Assembly: GCA_016286055.1 (NCBI GenBank)
Contig: JAEERW010000002.1
Location: 262,458-326,457, forward strand
Source of the DNA: Bacteroidales bacterium
GTDB lineage: Bacteria > Bacteroidota > Bacteroidia > Bacteroidales > UBA3824
Direction of reading: 5' to 3'
DNA length: 64,000 nt
The notes under the pieces are model-generated. The model had not been told where the DNA came from. It saw only the letters and a list, made by a program, of their open reading frames with translations, and made no database searches. Below, one piece after another: positions 25,032 through 34,359 of the stretch. Position 1 is the first letter of the stretch. Every line of letters starts with the position of its first letter. The position numbers and the translations under genes were made by a program.

Positions 25032-26288
25032 ATGAAGACAATTGAAAAAAAATACCTAATACCGTTTTGCCTTATCACCTCGCTGTTTTTTCTGTGGGGA
25101 TTGGCAAACAATATGACCGACACGCTGTTGAGCGCATTCAAACGCATTATGTCGATGTCCGATGCGCAAACCTCGCTTATTCAGTTTGCGTTTTACGGGT
25201 CGTATTTCTGTTTTGCGCTGCCTGCCGCATTGTTTATCCGAAAACACAACTACAAAAGCGGCGTAATTCTTGGACTTTCGCTCTATGCCTTGGGCGCGAT
25301 ATTGTTTTTGCCCGCAGCAGCAGCGGCTTCGTATGCGTTCTATCTTGTGGCGTTGTACATACTTGCAGGCGGATGCTCCATCTTGGAAACTGCCGCCAAT
25401 CCGTACATTCTTTCGATGGGTTCGCCCGAAACTGCAACACGCAGACTCAATATTGCCCAAAGTTTCAACCCGATAGGCTGCATCACGGGCATTTTGCTGA
25501 GTCAGTTTTTTATTCTATCAGAACTCAATAGTGCAGACGCCGGAGCAAGAGCGGCAATGTCAGAAACCGAACTCGCTGCCATTCAGCAGCACGAACTCAA
25601 CGCCGTTACAGGCACTTATATGACCCTCGGTTTTGTGCTTTTGGCTGTTATGGTGATAATGCTGCTTGCCAAAATGCCCAAAGGCGGTGATACCAGCAAC
25701 GGAAGCGTAAAAGAATCATTTTCAAGACTTTTGAAAAACAAGCGTTATGTTTTTGGCGTAATTGCGCTGTTCTTTTACGAAGGAGTGCAAATTGGCGTTT
25801 GGTCGTTTACAATACGTCTTGTAATGCAAGAACTTGGTATACTCGAAGTAAATGCCGCCACCTACTATTTAATAGGTATCATCTGTTTTAGTGCGGCACG
25901 ATTCCTCTTTACGTGGCTGATGAAATGGCACCGTCCATCGAAACTCTTGAAATTGGCGGCTATCGCAGGTTTGGTATTGTGCACCATCGTTGTGGTTACT
26001 CCTGGCACAGGAATGTTAAATGTGGTAGCGCTCACAGGCATAAGCTTCTTTATGTCGCTGATGTTTCCCACCATCTACGGACTCGCGCTTGAAAACGTGG
26101 ACAGCGACGACAAAAAAATCGGTGCTTCGGGATTGATTATGGCAATCCTCGGAGGAGCGGTAATAACACCGTTGCAAGGGGTAATATCCGATGCGGCAGG
26201 CATACATATTTCATACATAGTGCCTTTGGTTTGCCTTGCCGTAGTATTGTCTTACGCGTGGTACATCGAAAAAACTAAAAAAATTTAA
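25032..26288 (+). CDS. fucP: L-fucose:H+ symporter family permease
   Basis: A 418-residue major facilitator protein with 12 predicted helices, matching the fucose permease family in length. Recognisable features are PFCLITSLFFLWGLANNMTD in helix 1, GSYFCFALPAALFIRKHNYKSG over loop 2-3, and LETAANPYILSMG in helix 4 with the family's conserved Glu and Asn. RRLNIAQSFNPIGCITG is in helix 5. It is expected to import L-fucose or a related sugar with a proton. It lies 47 bases after the L-fucose-type dehydrogenase. Confidence 0.88.
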   Translation: MKTIEKKYLIPFCLITSLFFLWGLANNMTDTLLSAFKRIMSMSDAQTSLIQFAFYGSYFCFALPAALFIRKHNYKSGVILGLSLYALGAILFLPAAAAASYAFYLVALYILAGGCSILETAANPYILSMGSPETATRRLNIAQSFNPIGCITGILLSQFFILSELNSADAGARAAMSETELAAIQQHELNAVTGTYMTLGFVLLAVMVIMLLAKMPKGGDTSNGSVKESFSRLLKNKRYVFGVIALFFYEGVQIGVWSFTIRLVMQELGILEVNAATYYLIGIICFSAARFLFTWLMKWHRPSKLLKLAAIAGLVLCTIVVVTPGTGMLNVVALTGISFFMSLMFPTIYGLALENVDSDDKKIGASGLIMAILGGAVITPLQGVISDAAGIHISYIVPLVCLAVVLSYAWYIEKTKKI

Positions 26289-26413
26289 CATTTCTTAACA
26301 TACGTATCGAAAATAATGTCTAATATTGCGGCGTGAATTTTCACAAGAAATACAATTAGAATACTAAGGGAAATAAAAGTAAAACAAACAATAAATTCTT
26401 AAAATTAAAAAAA

Positions 26414-26926
26414 ATGAAAAAAGTATTATCTATTTTCGTAGCCGCTATGGCTTGCGCAGTTATGTTGGTATCTTGCGCAAAAAGCAATTTCCAGAACGAA
26501 CTCAACGCTATGAACAAAGCCGTTGAAACAAAAGATTACGCTACAATCGTAACCAACGCTACCACTATCATCAACGGTATCGACAAAGCAGCAGCAGGCG
26601 ACCTCGTTAGCGCAGGTACAATGCTCAACACTGTTGTTACTCTCAAACAGCAGGACGGCTCACTCAACCCCCAAGAGGCTATCGACCTTTACAATCAGGC
26701 TTCAAAAGCATTGGAAGCTGCTAAATCTAAAAGCGATTACAACGCTACCGTTGCTACTTTCAAAGGTGCTGGTGTAGACGTTGAGGCTCTTGCCGCTTCT
26801 ATTCCTAACGCTGTTGCTTCTTTCCAAGCTGTTATCGACGCTGAAACTCAGCAGGCTGAGGCTGAAGCAGAAGGCGAAGGCGAAGCAGAAGAAGGTGCAG
26901 AAGAAGGTGCAGAAGACGCTGAATAA
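26414..26926 (+). CDS. lipoprotein with acidic Ala/Glu/Gly tail
   Basis: A 170-residue protein with a lipoprotein signal (MLVSC, Cys at about 21). The middle is helical (SNFQNELNAMNKAVETKDYATIV and so on). The final 25 residues are almost only Glu, Ala and Gly (EAEGEGEAEEGAEEGAEDAE), encoded by repetitive gaaggc/gcagaa triplets. Codon choice is uniform and biased, as in a highly expressed gene. No known family; a surface-exposed or periplasmic structural role is possible. A terminator at 26957-26990 follows. Confidence 0.7.
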   Translation: MKKVLSIFVAAMACAVMLVSCAKSNFQNELNAMNKAVETKDYATIVTNATTIINGIDKAAAGDLVSAGTMLNTVVTLKQQDGSLNPQEAIDLYNQASKALEAAKSKSDYNATVATFKGAGVDVEALAASIPNAVASFQAVIDAETQQAEAEAEGEGEAEEGAEEGAEDAE

Positions 26927-26956
26927 TTCATCTGAAACAACATCTTCAAAATAAAA

Positions 26957-26990
26957 AACTGACGGGCAAGTTGTCCGTCAGTTTTTTTTT
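26957..26990 (+). terminator. terminator after the acidic-tail lipoprotein
   Basis: AACTGACGG (26957-26965) pairs with CCGTCAGTT (26975-26983) and is followed by a run of T. The next promoter starts right behind it. Confidence 0.85.
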
Positions 26991-26991
26991 A

Positions 26992-27000
26992 TATATTTGC
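26992..27000 (+). promoter_or_regulatory. -7 promoter element of uxaB-uxaA
   Basis: TATATTTGC, 21 bases before the ATG at 27022; it excludes the in-frame ATG at 26971. Confidence 0.65.
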
Positions 27001-27021
27001 CATATTAAATGTCAGCAAATT

Positions 27022-28461
27022 ATGAAACCACTAAACAGAAAATCAGCAGATGCTCGCTCATACACCGAAAAGGTGATTCAATTTGGCGAAGGCAACTTTC
27101 TCCGCGCCTTTGTAGAATGGATTATACAGAAAACCAACCAGACAACCGACTTCAACGGCTCGGTTGTAGCTATACAGCCAAGGGCAGGTGGAAAAATCAA
27201 AAACCTCACCGACCAAGACTGCCTCTACCACGTAAACCTTCAAGGGCTCGACAGCAATGGGAAACCAGTGGATTCTATTGAACTTATCGACGTAATTAGC
27301 CGCGGTATCGACCCTTACAAAGATTTTGATAATTTTTTAAAACTTGCAGAACAGCCCGAAATGCGTTTCATCGTCTCAAACACTACCGAGGCGGGAATAG
27401 TTTTCGACCCTTCGTGCAAGTTTACCGACAAGCCAGCCCTCTCCTACCCTGGCAAACTCGTTCAGTTGCTCTATCACCGCTACGAATTTTTCAAAGGCGA
27501 TGTTTCAAAAGGCTTTATTATCCTGCCCTGCGAACTTATATTCCACAATGGCAAGCACTTAAAAGAGTGTATTTTACAATATATCACACATTGGAATCTC
27601 GGCGCGGAGTTTAAATATTGGTTTAATAATGCCTGTGCAGTATACAACACGCTCGTTGACCGCATTGTGCCGGGATATCCAAAAGACAACGTAGAACAGA
27701 TTCTCAACCGTATCGGCTACGACGACAAGCAGTTGGTAAAAGGCGAAGTTTATCACCTTTGGGTAATTGAAGCCCCCGAAAGTCTGTCCACAGAGTTTCC
27801 CGCCAACAAAGCCGGATTGAATGTTATGTTTGTGCCATCGGAGGCTCCGTATCACGAACGCAAGGTAACGCTACTGAACGGTCCTCACACAGTGCTATCG
27901 CCGGTTGGCTATCTCTCGGGACTCGACACCGTGCGCGAATGTTGCGAAGATGCGCTCATCGGTCGCTTTGTTGACAAGGTGATGTACGAAGAACTTTTGT
28001 CCACACTCAACCTGCCCAAAGTGGAACTCACCAAATATGCCGGAGATGTCAAGAGCCGTTTCCTTAATCCGTTTGTAAAGCATTTTGTAACAAGCATTAT
28101 GCTCAACTCGTTTCCGAAATTCAAGACTCGCGACCTACCCGGACTCAAAATATATCACGACCGAAAAGGCACGCTGCCCAAATGCATAGTTCTTGGTCTC
28201 GCCGCCATCTGCACATATTACAAAGGCGGAAAACGCGGCAACGATGAAATCACACCAAACGACGCTCCCGAAATAATTGATTTACTCAAAAATCTTTGGG
28301 CAACAAACAATTGCGCCGAAGTGGCAAATGGAGTTCTCTCCGCAGTTTCTATTTGGGACGAAAACCTCAACCTCATCCCTGGACTTACAGCGATGCTGAC
28401 CGAAGATTTAGAGATAATTCAGAAAGAGGGAATGAGAAAGGCAGTGGAGATGGTGTTATAA
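27022..28461 (+). CDS. uxaB: tagaturonate reductase (altronate oxidoreductase)
   Basis: A 479-residue polyol-type dehydrogenase that reduces D-tagaturonate to D-altronate with NADH in galacturonate breakdown. The N-terminal FGEGNFLRAFVEWIIQ is the Rossmann-type opening of UxaB. FIVSNTTEAGI, LPCELIFHNG, and LLNGPHTVLSPVGYLSGLDTV (around residue 290; as shorter blocks), with the catalytic Lys/His region, match the family. The length is typical. uxaA follows after 14 bases in the same operon. The isomerase UxaC and KDG kinase/aldolase are not in the window. Confidence 0.9.
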   Translation: MKPLNRKSADARSYTEKVIQFGEGNFLRAFVEWIIQKTNQTTDFNGSVVAIQPRAGGKIKNLTDQDCLYHVNLQGLDSNGKPVDSIELIDVISRGIDPYKDFDNFLKLAEQPEMRFIVSNTTEAGIVFDPSCKFTDKPALSYPGKLVQLLYHRYEFFKGDVSKGFIILPCELIFHNGKHLKECILQYITHWNLGAEFKYWFNNACAVYNTLVDRIVPGYPKDNVEQILNRIGYDDKQLVKGEVYHLWVIEAPESLSTEFPANKAGLNVMFVPSEAPYHERKVTLLNGPHTVLSPVGYLSGLDTVRECCEDALIGRFVDKVMYEELLSTLNLPKVELTKYAGDVKSRFLNPFVKHFVTSIMLNSFPKFKTRDLPGLKIYHDRKGTLPKCIVLGLAAICTYYKGGKRGNDEITPNDAPEIIDLLKNLWATNNCAEVANGVLSAVSIWDENLNLIPGLTAMLTEDLEIIQKEGMRKAVEMVL

Positions 28462-28475
28462 AACAATATTAAACT

Positions 28476-29969
28476 ATGTCGCAATACATTCGCATAAACC
28501 CTTCCGACAATGTTGCCGTTGCCTTAACGCAATTAAAATCAGGCACTAAAATAGACCTCAACGGCGGAATAATCCTCCAAAACGATATTCCCGCGGGACA
28601 TAAATTTGCCCTTACAGATATTCCCGAAGGAGGAAACGTTATCAAATACGGGTTTCCAATCGGACACCTTATATGTAATGTGTCAGCAGGGTGTCATATC
28701 GACCATAATATCTTGAAAACCAATCTCGAAGGCATTTCGAATTATACTTACACGCCTAATCTTGTGGAGATAAAACCGTCTGACTGTCAGCGCACTTTCT
28801 TTGGATTCAGGCGCGGCGATGGTGCTGTGGGCGTTAGAAATCATATTTGGATAATCCCCACCGTGGGCTGTGTCAACGGCATTGCACAAAAAATTACAGA
28901 GCAGTTCCGTGCCGAAATCTTAGGCAACGAAGGCAGTGTGGATGCTGTGGTGGCATTTCCGCACAATTACGGCTGTTCGCAACTTGGCTGCGACCACGAA
29001 AACACCCGCAAAATTATCCGCAATATGGTGCATCACCCAAATGCGGGAGGAGTGCTCTTGGTGGGTCTCGGCTGCGAAAACAATCAAATGTCAGCACTTA
29101 GGGAACTTATCGGCAAAGTTGACTCTGACCGCGTAAAAATGTTTGAGGCACAGAAAGTTGAAGGCGACGAAGTGGAGTATGGAGTTAAACTTTTACGCGA
29201 AATTTTTGCCGTTTGCCATAATGATGTCCGCACCGAAGTACCAGTGTCAGAATTGCGTGTTGGGCTAAAATGCGGCGGCTCTGATGGTTTGTCGGGCATT
29301 ACGGCAAATCCGCTGTTGGGAATGTTTAGCGATTGGATTGTGGCTCAGGGCGGAACAACTATTTTAACCGAAGTGCCCGAAATGTTTGGCGCGGAAACTA
29401 TTCTAATGAACCGCTGTGCCAACAAAGAAATCTTCAACAAAACCGTCGACCTCATCAATGATTTTAAGCAATACTTTATATCTAATAATCAGCCTGTTTA
29501 CGAAAATCCTTCGCCGGGCAACAAGGCGGGCGGAATATCCACACTTGAAGAAAAATCGCTCGGCTGCACACAAAAATGCGGCAAAAGCACCGTCCGCGAC
29601 GTTCTCAAATATGGCGAAACCATTACAAAAAGCGGTCTCAACCTACTCTCTGCCCCTGGCAACGACCTTGTGGCAGCCACTGCACTCGCCGCTTCGGGAT
29701 GTCAATTAGTACTTTTTACTACGGGAAGAGGCACGCCGTTTGGGACGTTTGTTCCAACGATGAAAATCTCCACCAACACACCGTTATATAATGCCAAACC
29801 GCAATGGATAGATTTTAATGCCGGAGTAATTGCCGAAGGCGAAGAGATGGAAAACGTTGCCAAGCGGTTTGTAGAATTTGTGATAAACGCAGCGAGCGGC
29901 ACTCCTGTCAACAACGAAAAAAACGGCTATCGCGAGATTGCAATTTTTAAGACAGGTGTAACATTGTAG
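28476..29969 (+). CDS. uxaA: altronate dehydratase
   Basis: A 497-residue UxaA that dehydrates D-altronate to 2-keto-3-deoxygluconate; family members need Fe2+ or Mn2+. An N-terminal SAF domain (about 1-95; IPAGHKFALTDIPEGGNVIKYG split in two strands) precedes the UxaA domain. Conserved features are GVRNHIWIIPTVGC, FPHNYGCSQLGCDHENT with metal-site candidates, LKCGGSDGLSGITANP, and TTGRGTPFG near the end. It is the second gene of the uxaB operon. Confidence 0.92.
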   Translation: MSQYIRINPSDNVAVALTQLKSGTKIDLNGGIILQNDIPAGHKFALTDIPEGGNVIKYGFPIGHLICNVSAGCHIDHNILKTNLEGISNYTYTPNLVEIKPSDCQRTFFGFRRGDGAVGVRNHIWIIPTVGCVNGIAQKITEQFRAEILGNEGSVDAVVAFPHNYGCSQLGCDHENTRKIIRNMVHHPNAGGVLLVGLGCENNQMSALRELIGKVDSDRVKMFEAQKVEGDEVEYGVKLLREIFAVCHNDVRTEVPVSELRVGLKCGGSDGLSGITANPLLGMFSDWIVAQGGTTILTEVPEMFGAETILMNRCANKEIFNKTVDLINDFKQYFISNNQPVYENPSPGNKAGGISTLEEKSLGCTQKCGKSTVRDVLKYGETITKSGLNLLSAPGNDLVAATALAASGCQLVLFTTGRGTPFGTFVPTMKISTNTPLYNAKPQWIDFNAGVIAEGEEMENVAKRFVEFVINAASGTPVNNEKNGYREIAIFKTGVTL

Positions 29970-30050
29970 ATGATTGCAACATACGCAGATTAATCAGCAA
30001 AACGGGATAAAAATATTTAAAAAAAATTTTTTTTATTCAAAAAACCGCCG

Positions 30051-30059
30051 TACATTTGC
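30051..30059 (+). promoter_or_regulatory. -7 promoter element of rpmE2
   Basis: TACATTTGC, 33 bases before the ATG, preceded by long A and T runs (30017-30043) that may act as an UP-like element. Confidence 0.6.
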
Positions 30060-30091
30060 AAGCCAAAAAATACGAAAATATTTAAAGTAAA

Positions 30092-30358
30092 ATGAAAGCA
30101 GGAATACATCCCGAATCATATCGTTTAGTGGTTTTTAAAGATATGAGCAACGACCACACTTTTATTACTAAAAGTTGTGCTAACACAAAGGACACCATCG
30201 AGTTAGACGGTGTTACCTATCCCTTGATCAAGGTGGAAATCTCTAACGCATCTCACCCGTTCTTCACTGGTAAGATGAAACTCGTTGACAGCACCGGACG
30301 TGTTGACAAGTTCAAAAAGAGATACGAAAAAACCTACACACAAAAAACCAATATGTAG
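30092..30358 (+). CDS. rpmE2: 50S ribosomal protein L31 type B
   Basis: An 88-residue L31 of the long type B form. It has the family start [19 protein letters not shown], then [25 protein letters not shown]. The zinc-binding cysteines of type A L31 are absent (a lone Cys is seen), as expected for the C-minus form. It stands alone with a strong promoter and a terminator. Confidence 0.96.
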   Translation: MKAGIHPESYRLVVFKDMSNDHTFITKSCANTKDTIELDGVTYPLIKVEISNASHPFFTGKMKLVDSTGRVDKFKKRYEKTYTQKTNM

Positions 30359-30375
30359 TTTTTTACAAAAACTTA

Positions 30376-30413
30376 AAAGGCTCCGGGTTCTAACGCGCTT
30401 GGGGCTTTTTTTG
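30376..30413 (+). terminator. terminator after rpmE2
   Basis: An imperfect hairpin AAGGCTCC ... GGGGCTT followed by seven T. Confidence 0.6.
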
Positions 30414-30440
30414 TTTATTTTTATCTAAACACCTGCATCT

Positions 30441-31637
30441 ATGAACATTATCATCTCCGACAACCTTCAAAAAAATTCAGATTTTCTGCCGCTGACATTC
30501 ACCCGTCCTGCCGGAAACCTCCGTGTGGGCATTCTCACCATCGACGAAAAATGGGCTAAATATCTGCCCGAAGCGCAAATCTCGCTTCTGAGTGTCGACT
30601 ATCTCAGAAACAAGTTTGTGCCTATTTTTGAAGCCGACAATTATGTGATAGACTCTACGATACTGCCCGACAACGATTTGGCAGAGGCTGTAAAAAGTTT
30701 GCATAAGGGCGAAGGTTTGAGTGTAAACGGCGAAATCATTGCCGCACGTCTCGACGAAAGCGACACTATGCTTTTCTATTTCGACCGTTCGTCTATCAAG
30801 ATAAATTGCAAGGAGATAGCGCAGGTATCGCGTCTCAACTACACTTGGGACATTTTTACCTTCAACGAGCAGGAAATAGAAAAAGATTTTAAACTCATTA
30901 CCGCAGGTCGCAAAAGCCAAAAACTCAGCGACACCAACCGTACCCTCCAACCCGAACGCATATTTGTGGAAGAGGGCGTTAACGCAGAATTTTCAATTAT
31001 CAACCCCGCCGGAGGATACGTATACCTCGGCAAAGAGAGCGAGGTGATGGAAAACGCCGTTATACACGGTTCGCTTGCACTCTGCGAACATTCAGTAGTA
31101 AAAATTTCAGCAAAAATATACGGAGCCACCACTATGGGTCCTTACACCAAATGCGGCGGCGAGGTAAACAATGCCGTTATCTGGGGATACTCAAACAAGG
31201 GTCACGACGGATTTCTCGGCAACTCTGTTCTCGGACAGTGGTGCAACCTCGGTGCCGACACCAACAACTCTAACCTTAAAAACAACTACGCCGAAGTGAA
31301 GGTGTGGAACTACGCAAAGCACCGTTTTATCAAAACCGGCTTGCAATTCTGCGGACTCATTATGGGCGACCACTCAAAAAGCAGCATCAACACAATGTTC
31401 AACACCGGCACTGTGGTAGGCGTAAGCAGCAACGTTTTTGGAGCCGGTTTCCCCCGCAATTTCGTTCCCTCGTTTGCTTGGGGCGGCGCGGCAGGTTACG
31501 AAACTTACCCATTTAAAAAGGCTATCGAAACAGCCGAACTTGTGATGAAACGCCGTCACGTGGAGTTGACCGACATCGACATCGACATACTCCAAAACGT
31601 ATTCGACCGTACAGAACAATTTAGAGAAAACTTTTAA
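30441..31637 (+). CDS. GlmU-like putative sugar nucleotidyltransferase (Bacteroidota type)
   Basis: A 398-residue protein with an N-terminal nucleotidyltransferase-like region and a C-terminal left-handed beta-helix. The start NIIISDNLQKNSDFLPLTFTRPAGNLRVG replaces the usual GxGTR loop with a PLTFTRPxxxLRxG signature that marks this Bacteroidota group. The helix part is seen from about 170 (IFVEEGVNAEFSIINPAGGYVYLGKESEVMENAVIHG, in hexapeptide steps) to GVSSNVFGAGFPRNFVPSF. True GlmU activity is not assured. lon starts 15 bases downstream, a gene order that may reflect co-transcription. Confidence 0.85.
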   Translation: MNIIISDNLQKNSDFLPLTFTRPAGNLRVGILTIDEKWAKYLPEAQISLLSVDYLRNKFVPIFEADNYVIDSTILPDNDLAEAVKSLHKGEGLSVNGEIIAARLDESDTMLFYFDRSSIKINCKEIAQVSRLNYTWDIFTFNEQEIEKDFKLITAGRKSQKLSDTNRTLQPERIFVEEGVNAEFSIINPAGGYVYLGKESEVMENAVIHGSLALCEHSVVKISAKIYGATTMGPYTKCGGEVNNAVIWGYSNKGHDGFLGNSVLGQWCNLGADTNNSNLKNNYAEVKVWNYAKHRFIKTGLQFCGLIMGDHSKSSINTMFNTGTVVGVSSNVFGAGFPRNFVPSFAWGGAAGYETYPFKKAIETAELVMKRRHVELTDIDIDILQNVFDRTEQFRENF

Positions 31638-31652
31638 AAATCAACCGTTTAG

Positions 31653-34130
31653 ATGAAAGAAGACAAAAAGTCGGGAAGAATTGGGATTGTGATGAATAGT
31701 CCCGACAGTATGACAACAATGATTCAGTTGCCCGACACCGACGCGCCGCTCGACATAGATTGGGATCAGACCATCGGCGAAAAGATTTACATTCTTCCAT
31801 TGCGCAACAATACGCTTTTTCCACAGATAATTATGCCTATTCAGGCCGACCGCAAAAAATCTGTGGAACTCATCAAAAAGGCTTACCGCGAGGATTTGCT
31901 CATTGCCACCGTTACACAAAAAAATCCCGCCATCGACGAACCCACATACAACGATATGTACCGCATTGGCACTATCGTAAAAGTAATAAAATTTTATGAG
32001 TTGCCCGACGGAAGTATCACCTGCTTGATACATTCGTTGGAGCGTGTAAAACTCACCGGCGACCGTTCCGACGAGTTTCTTGCCGCTGCCTACAAGGTGG
32101 TTAACACTGTTTTTCCTAAAAAAGGCGACTCTGAATTTGATGCCCTCGTTACATCTATCAAGGATAAATCTGGTGAATTTGTATCGCAAAGCACCGAAAT
32201 GCAGTCGGATGCCGTGTTTGCCATCAAAAACATCGCAAGCCCGGGATTCCTCATCAATTTTGTGGCGTCGAACATTCCGTTGGAAGCCTCTGACAAGATG
32301 AAACTTCTGTCGATCAACGACCTCAAAAAACGCGGTATGGAATTGCTGAGCCTTCTTACCCTCGAACTCCAAAAATTCAAACTCCGCGACGACATTCAAG
32401 ACAAGGTAAAACGAGAAATGGACAAACAACAGCGCGATTATTTTCTTAATCAGCAGATTAAGACCATTCAAAACGAACTTGGCGAAAACCCCAACGATGA
32501 GGAAATCAAAAACCTCGAAGCCAAAGCCGAAAAGAAAAAATGGCCCGAAGCCGCTGCCGAAGCATTCAAAAAGGAACTTGCCCGCTTAAAAACCGTGCAT
32601 CCGCAATCTCCTGATTATTCGATACAACTTACATATTTACAAACACTTGTAGACCTTCCTTGGAACGAATGTTCTGCCGACGACTTCGACATCAAAGAGG
32701 CGCAGAAAATTCTCGATTCCGACCACTACGGTCTCGAAAAAGTAAAGGAACGTATACTTGAATATCTTGCCGTAATAAAACTAAAAGGCGACCTCAAATC
32801 GCCGATACTCTGCCTTTTTGGCCCTCCCGGTGTGGGCAAAACTTCGCTCGGACGTAGCATTGCCCGCGCTCTCAACCGCAAGTATGTGCGCATTTCGCTC
32901 GGTGGCTTGCACGACGAGGCCGAAATCCGTGGACACCGCCGCACTTACATCGGCGCTATGCCCGGACGTATATTGCAGAGTATCAACAAGGCAGGCACAT
33001 CAAACCCAGTGTTTGTGCTTGACGAAATCGACAAAGTGTCGAACGATTTTCGTGGTGATCCGGCGGCTGCACTTTTAGAGGTGCTCGACCCCGAACAAAA
33101 CTCCGAGTTTCACGACAACTATCTCGACCTCGACTACGACCTTTCTAAGGTAATGTTTATAGCCACAGCCAACTCGCTATCTACCATCAACCCTGCTCTG
33201 TTAGACCGTATGGAAATTATCAACGTGTCGGGATACGTTACCGAGGAAAAAATCGAGATTGCCCGCAAACACTTGATACCCAAAATTGTAAAAGACCACG
33301 GCATTGCCAAAGAAAACCTCAAAATGTCCACACCCGTGCTCACCACGCTTATCAACCAATATACACGCGAATCGGGTGTGCGTGAGTTGAACAACGTGCT
33401 TTCGTCGCTTGCCCGCAAGGCAGCCGTAAAAATTGCATCCAACGAAAAAGCCCCGTCGCTCACCGAAAAAGAGATAGAAAAACAACTCGGCATTCCAAAG
33501 TATCTCCACGAAGAATACCACACCAACGATATTCCCGGCGTGGTGGTAGGCTTGGCGTGGACAGCCGCAGGAGGCGAAATTCTCTATGTGGAATCGAGTC
33601 TGAGCCGTGGCAACGGAGGATTGTCGCTCACAGGCAACCTCGGCAACGTGATGAAAGAGAGCGCCGAAATTGCCCTTCAATACGTAAAATCAAACGCAGA
33701 AAAACTCGGAATCGACAACCGTATGTTCAAGGCGTTCAACGTTCACCTGCACGTACCCGAAGGCGCAGTGCCCAAAGATGGACCGAGCGCAGGTATCACA
33801 ATGTTCACCTGCTTTGCCTCGCTATTTTCGCAACGCGCAGTAAAACCCTTTGTGGCAATGACCGGCGAACTCACCCTCTCAGGACGTGTTTTGCCCGTTG
33901 GCGGCATCAAGGAAAAAATTCTCGCTGCCAAACGCGCCGGCATCAAAACAATCTTTATGTCGGTAGAAAACAAACGCGACATCGAAGAAATCAACGAACT
34001 CTACATCCGCGGATTAGAATTCATCTACGTAAGCACAGCAATGGAACTTGTTCCTCTTGTCTTGCAGCCCAATCAGGTAAAAGACCCTGTAAAACTACCC
34101 AAACCGTCGAAAAAAGAGAAAGAGGAATAA
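31653..34130 (+). CDS. lon: ATP-dependent protease Lon
   Basis: An 825-residue Lon protease. The N-terminal substrate domain covers about 45-240 and a coiled coil follows. The AAA+ domain has Walker A GPPGVGKTS (about 390-398), Walker B FVLDEID, sensor and arginine-finger regions, and GGLHDEAEIRGHRRTYIGAMPG in short conserved blocks. The protease domain has the catalytic Ser in PKDGPSAGITM and Lys in VGGIKEKILAAKRAG. It degrades misfolded and regulatory proteins in the cytoplasm. The extended, Asp-rich N-terminus (about 40 residues) is usual in Bacteroidota. No heat-shock-type element is evident upstream, consistent with reading from the glmU-like gene. Confidence 0.96.
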   Translation: MKEDKKSGRIGIVMNSPDSMTTMIQLPDTDAPLDIDWDQTIGEKIYILPLRNNTLFPQIIMPIQADRKKSVELIKKAYREDLLIATVTQKNPAIDEPTYNDMYRIGTIVKVIKFYELPDGSITCLIHSLERVKLTGDRSDEFLAAAYKVVNTVFPKKGDSEFDALVTSIKDKSGEFVSQSTEMQSDAVFAIKNIASPGFLINFVASNIPLEASDKMKLLSINDLKKRGMELLSLLTLELQKFKLRDDIQDKVKREMDKQQRDYFLNQQIKTIQNELGENPNDEEIKNLEAKAEKKKWPEAAAEAFKKELARLKTVHPQSPDYSIQLTYLQTLVDLPWNECSADDFDIKEAQKILDSDHYGLEKVKERILEYLAVIKLKGDLKSPILCLFGPPGVGKTSLGRSIARALNRKYVRISLGGLHDEAEIRGHRRTYIGAMPGRILQSINKAGTSNPVFVLDEIDKVSNDFRGDPAAALLEVLDPEQNSEFHDNYLDLDYDLSKVMFIATANSLSTINPALLDRMEIINVSGYVTEEKIEIARKHLIPKIVKDHGIAKENLKMSTPVLTTLINQYTRESGVRELNNVLSSLARKAAVKIASNEKAPSLTEKEIEKQLGIPKYLHEEYHTNDIPGVVVGLAWTAAGGEILYVESSLSRGNGGLSLTGNLGNVMKESAEIALQYVKSNAEKLGIDNRMFKAFNVHLHVPEGAVPKDGPSAGITMFTCFASLFSQRAVKPFVAMTGELTLSGRVLPVGGIKEKILAAKRAGIKTIFMSVENKRDIEEINELYIRGLEFIYVSTAMELVPLVLQPNQVKDPVKLPKPSKKEKEE

Positions 34131-34150
34131 ACCATATCAATTCTGCATAC

Positions 34151-34185
34151 AAAACACAACGCCATACGACGTTGTGTTTTTTTTT
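34151..34185 (+). terminator. terminator after lon
   Basis: AAACACAACG pairs perfectly with CGTTGTGTTT and is followed by a long T run. Confidence 0.85.
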
Positions 34186-34208
34186 GAACAAAATTCAAAA
34201 TAATATCC

Positions 34209-34217
34209 TATATTTGC
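34209..34217 (+). promoter_or_regulatory. -7 promoter element for the microprotein at 34242
   Basis: TATATTTGC, 25 bases before the ATG. Confidence 0.6.
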
Positions 34218-34241
34218 AAAAACCAATTAATACCAAGAGTT

Positions 34242-34355
34242 ATGAGCGATTACATAGATTACGGCAACAGCGATTTTAGGAGCGTTATTGATGTTATGAA
34301 ACAAATTATCAATAAAATAAAATATGAATTAGAAAATGAACTGAAAAACGAATAA
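34242..34355 (+). CDS. 37-residue acidic/helical microprotein
   Basis: Encodes MSDYIDYGNSDFRSVIDVMK followed by a predicted amphipathic helix ending ELENELKNE. It sits 25 bases after a textbook -7 element and ends 4 bases before the next gene, so it looks like a real leader gene of that operon. It has no membrane segment. The family is unknown. An alternative is a non-coding leader that happens to be open. Confidence 0.45.
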   Translation: MSDYIDYGNSDFRSVIDVMKQIINKIKYELENELKNE

Positions 34356-34359
34356 TAAG

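Noticed and set aside
31641-32471. Complement-strand open frame (276 codons) opposite the start of lon
   Set aside because: Mirror of the Lon N-terminal domain; no start signals.
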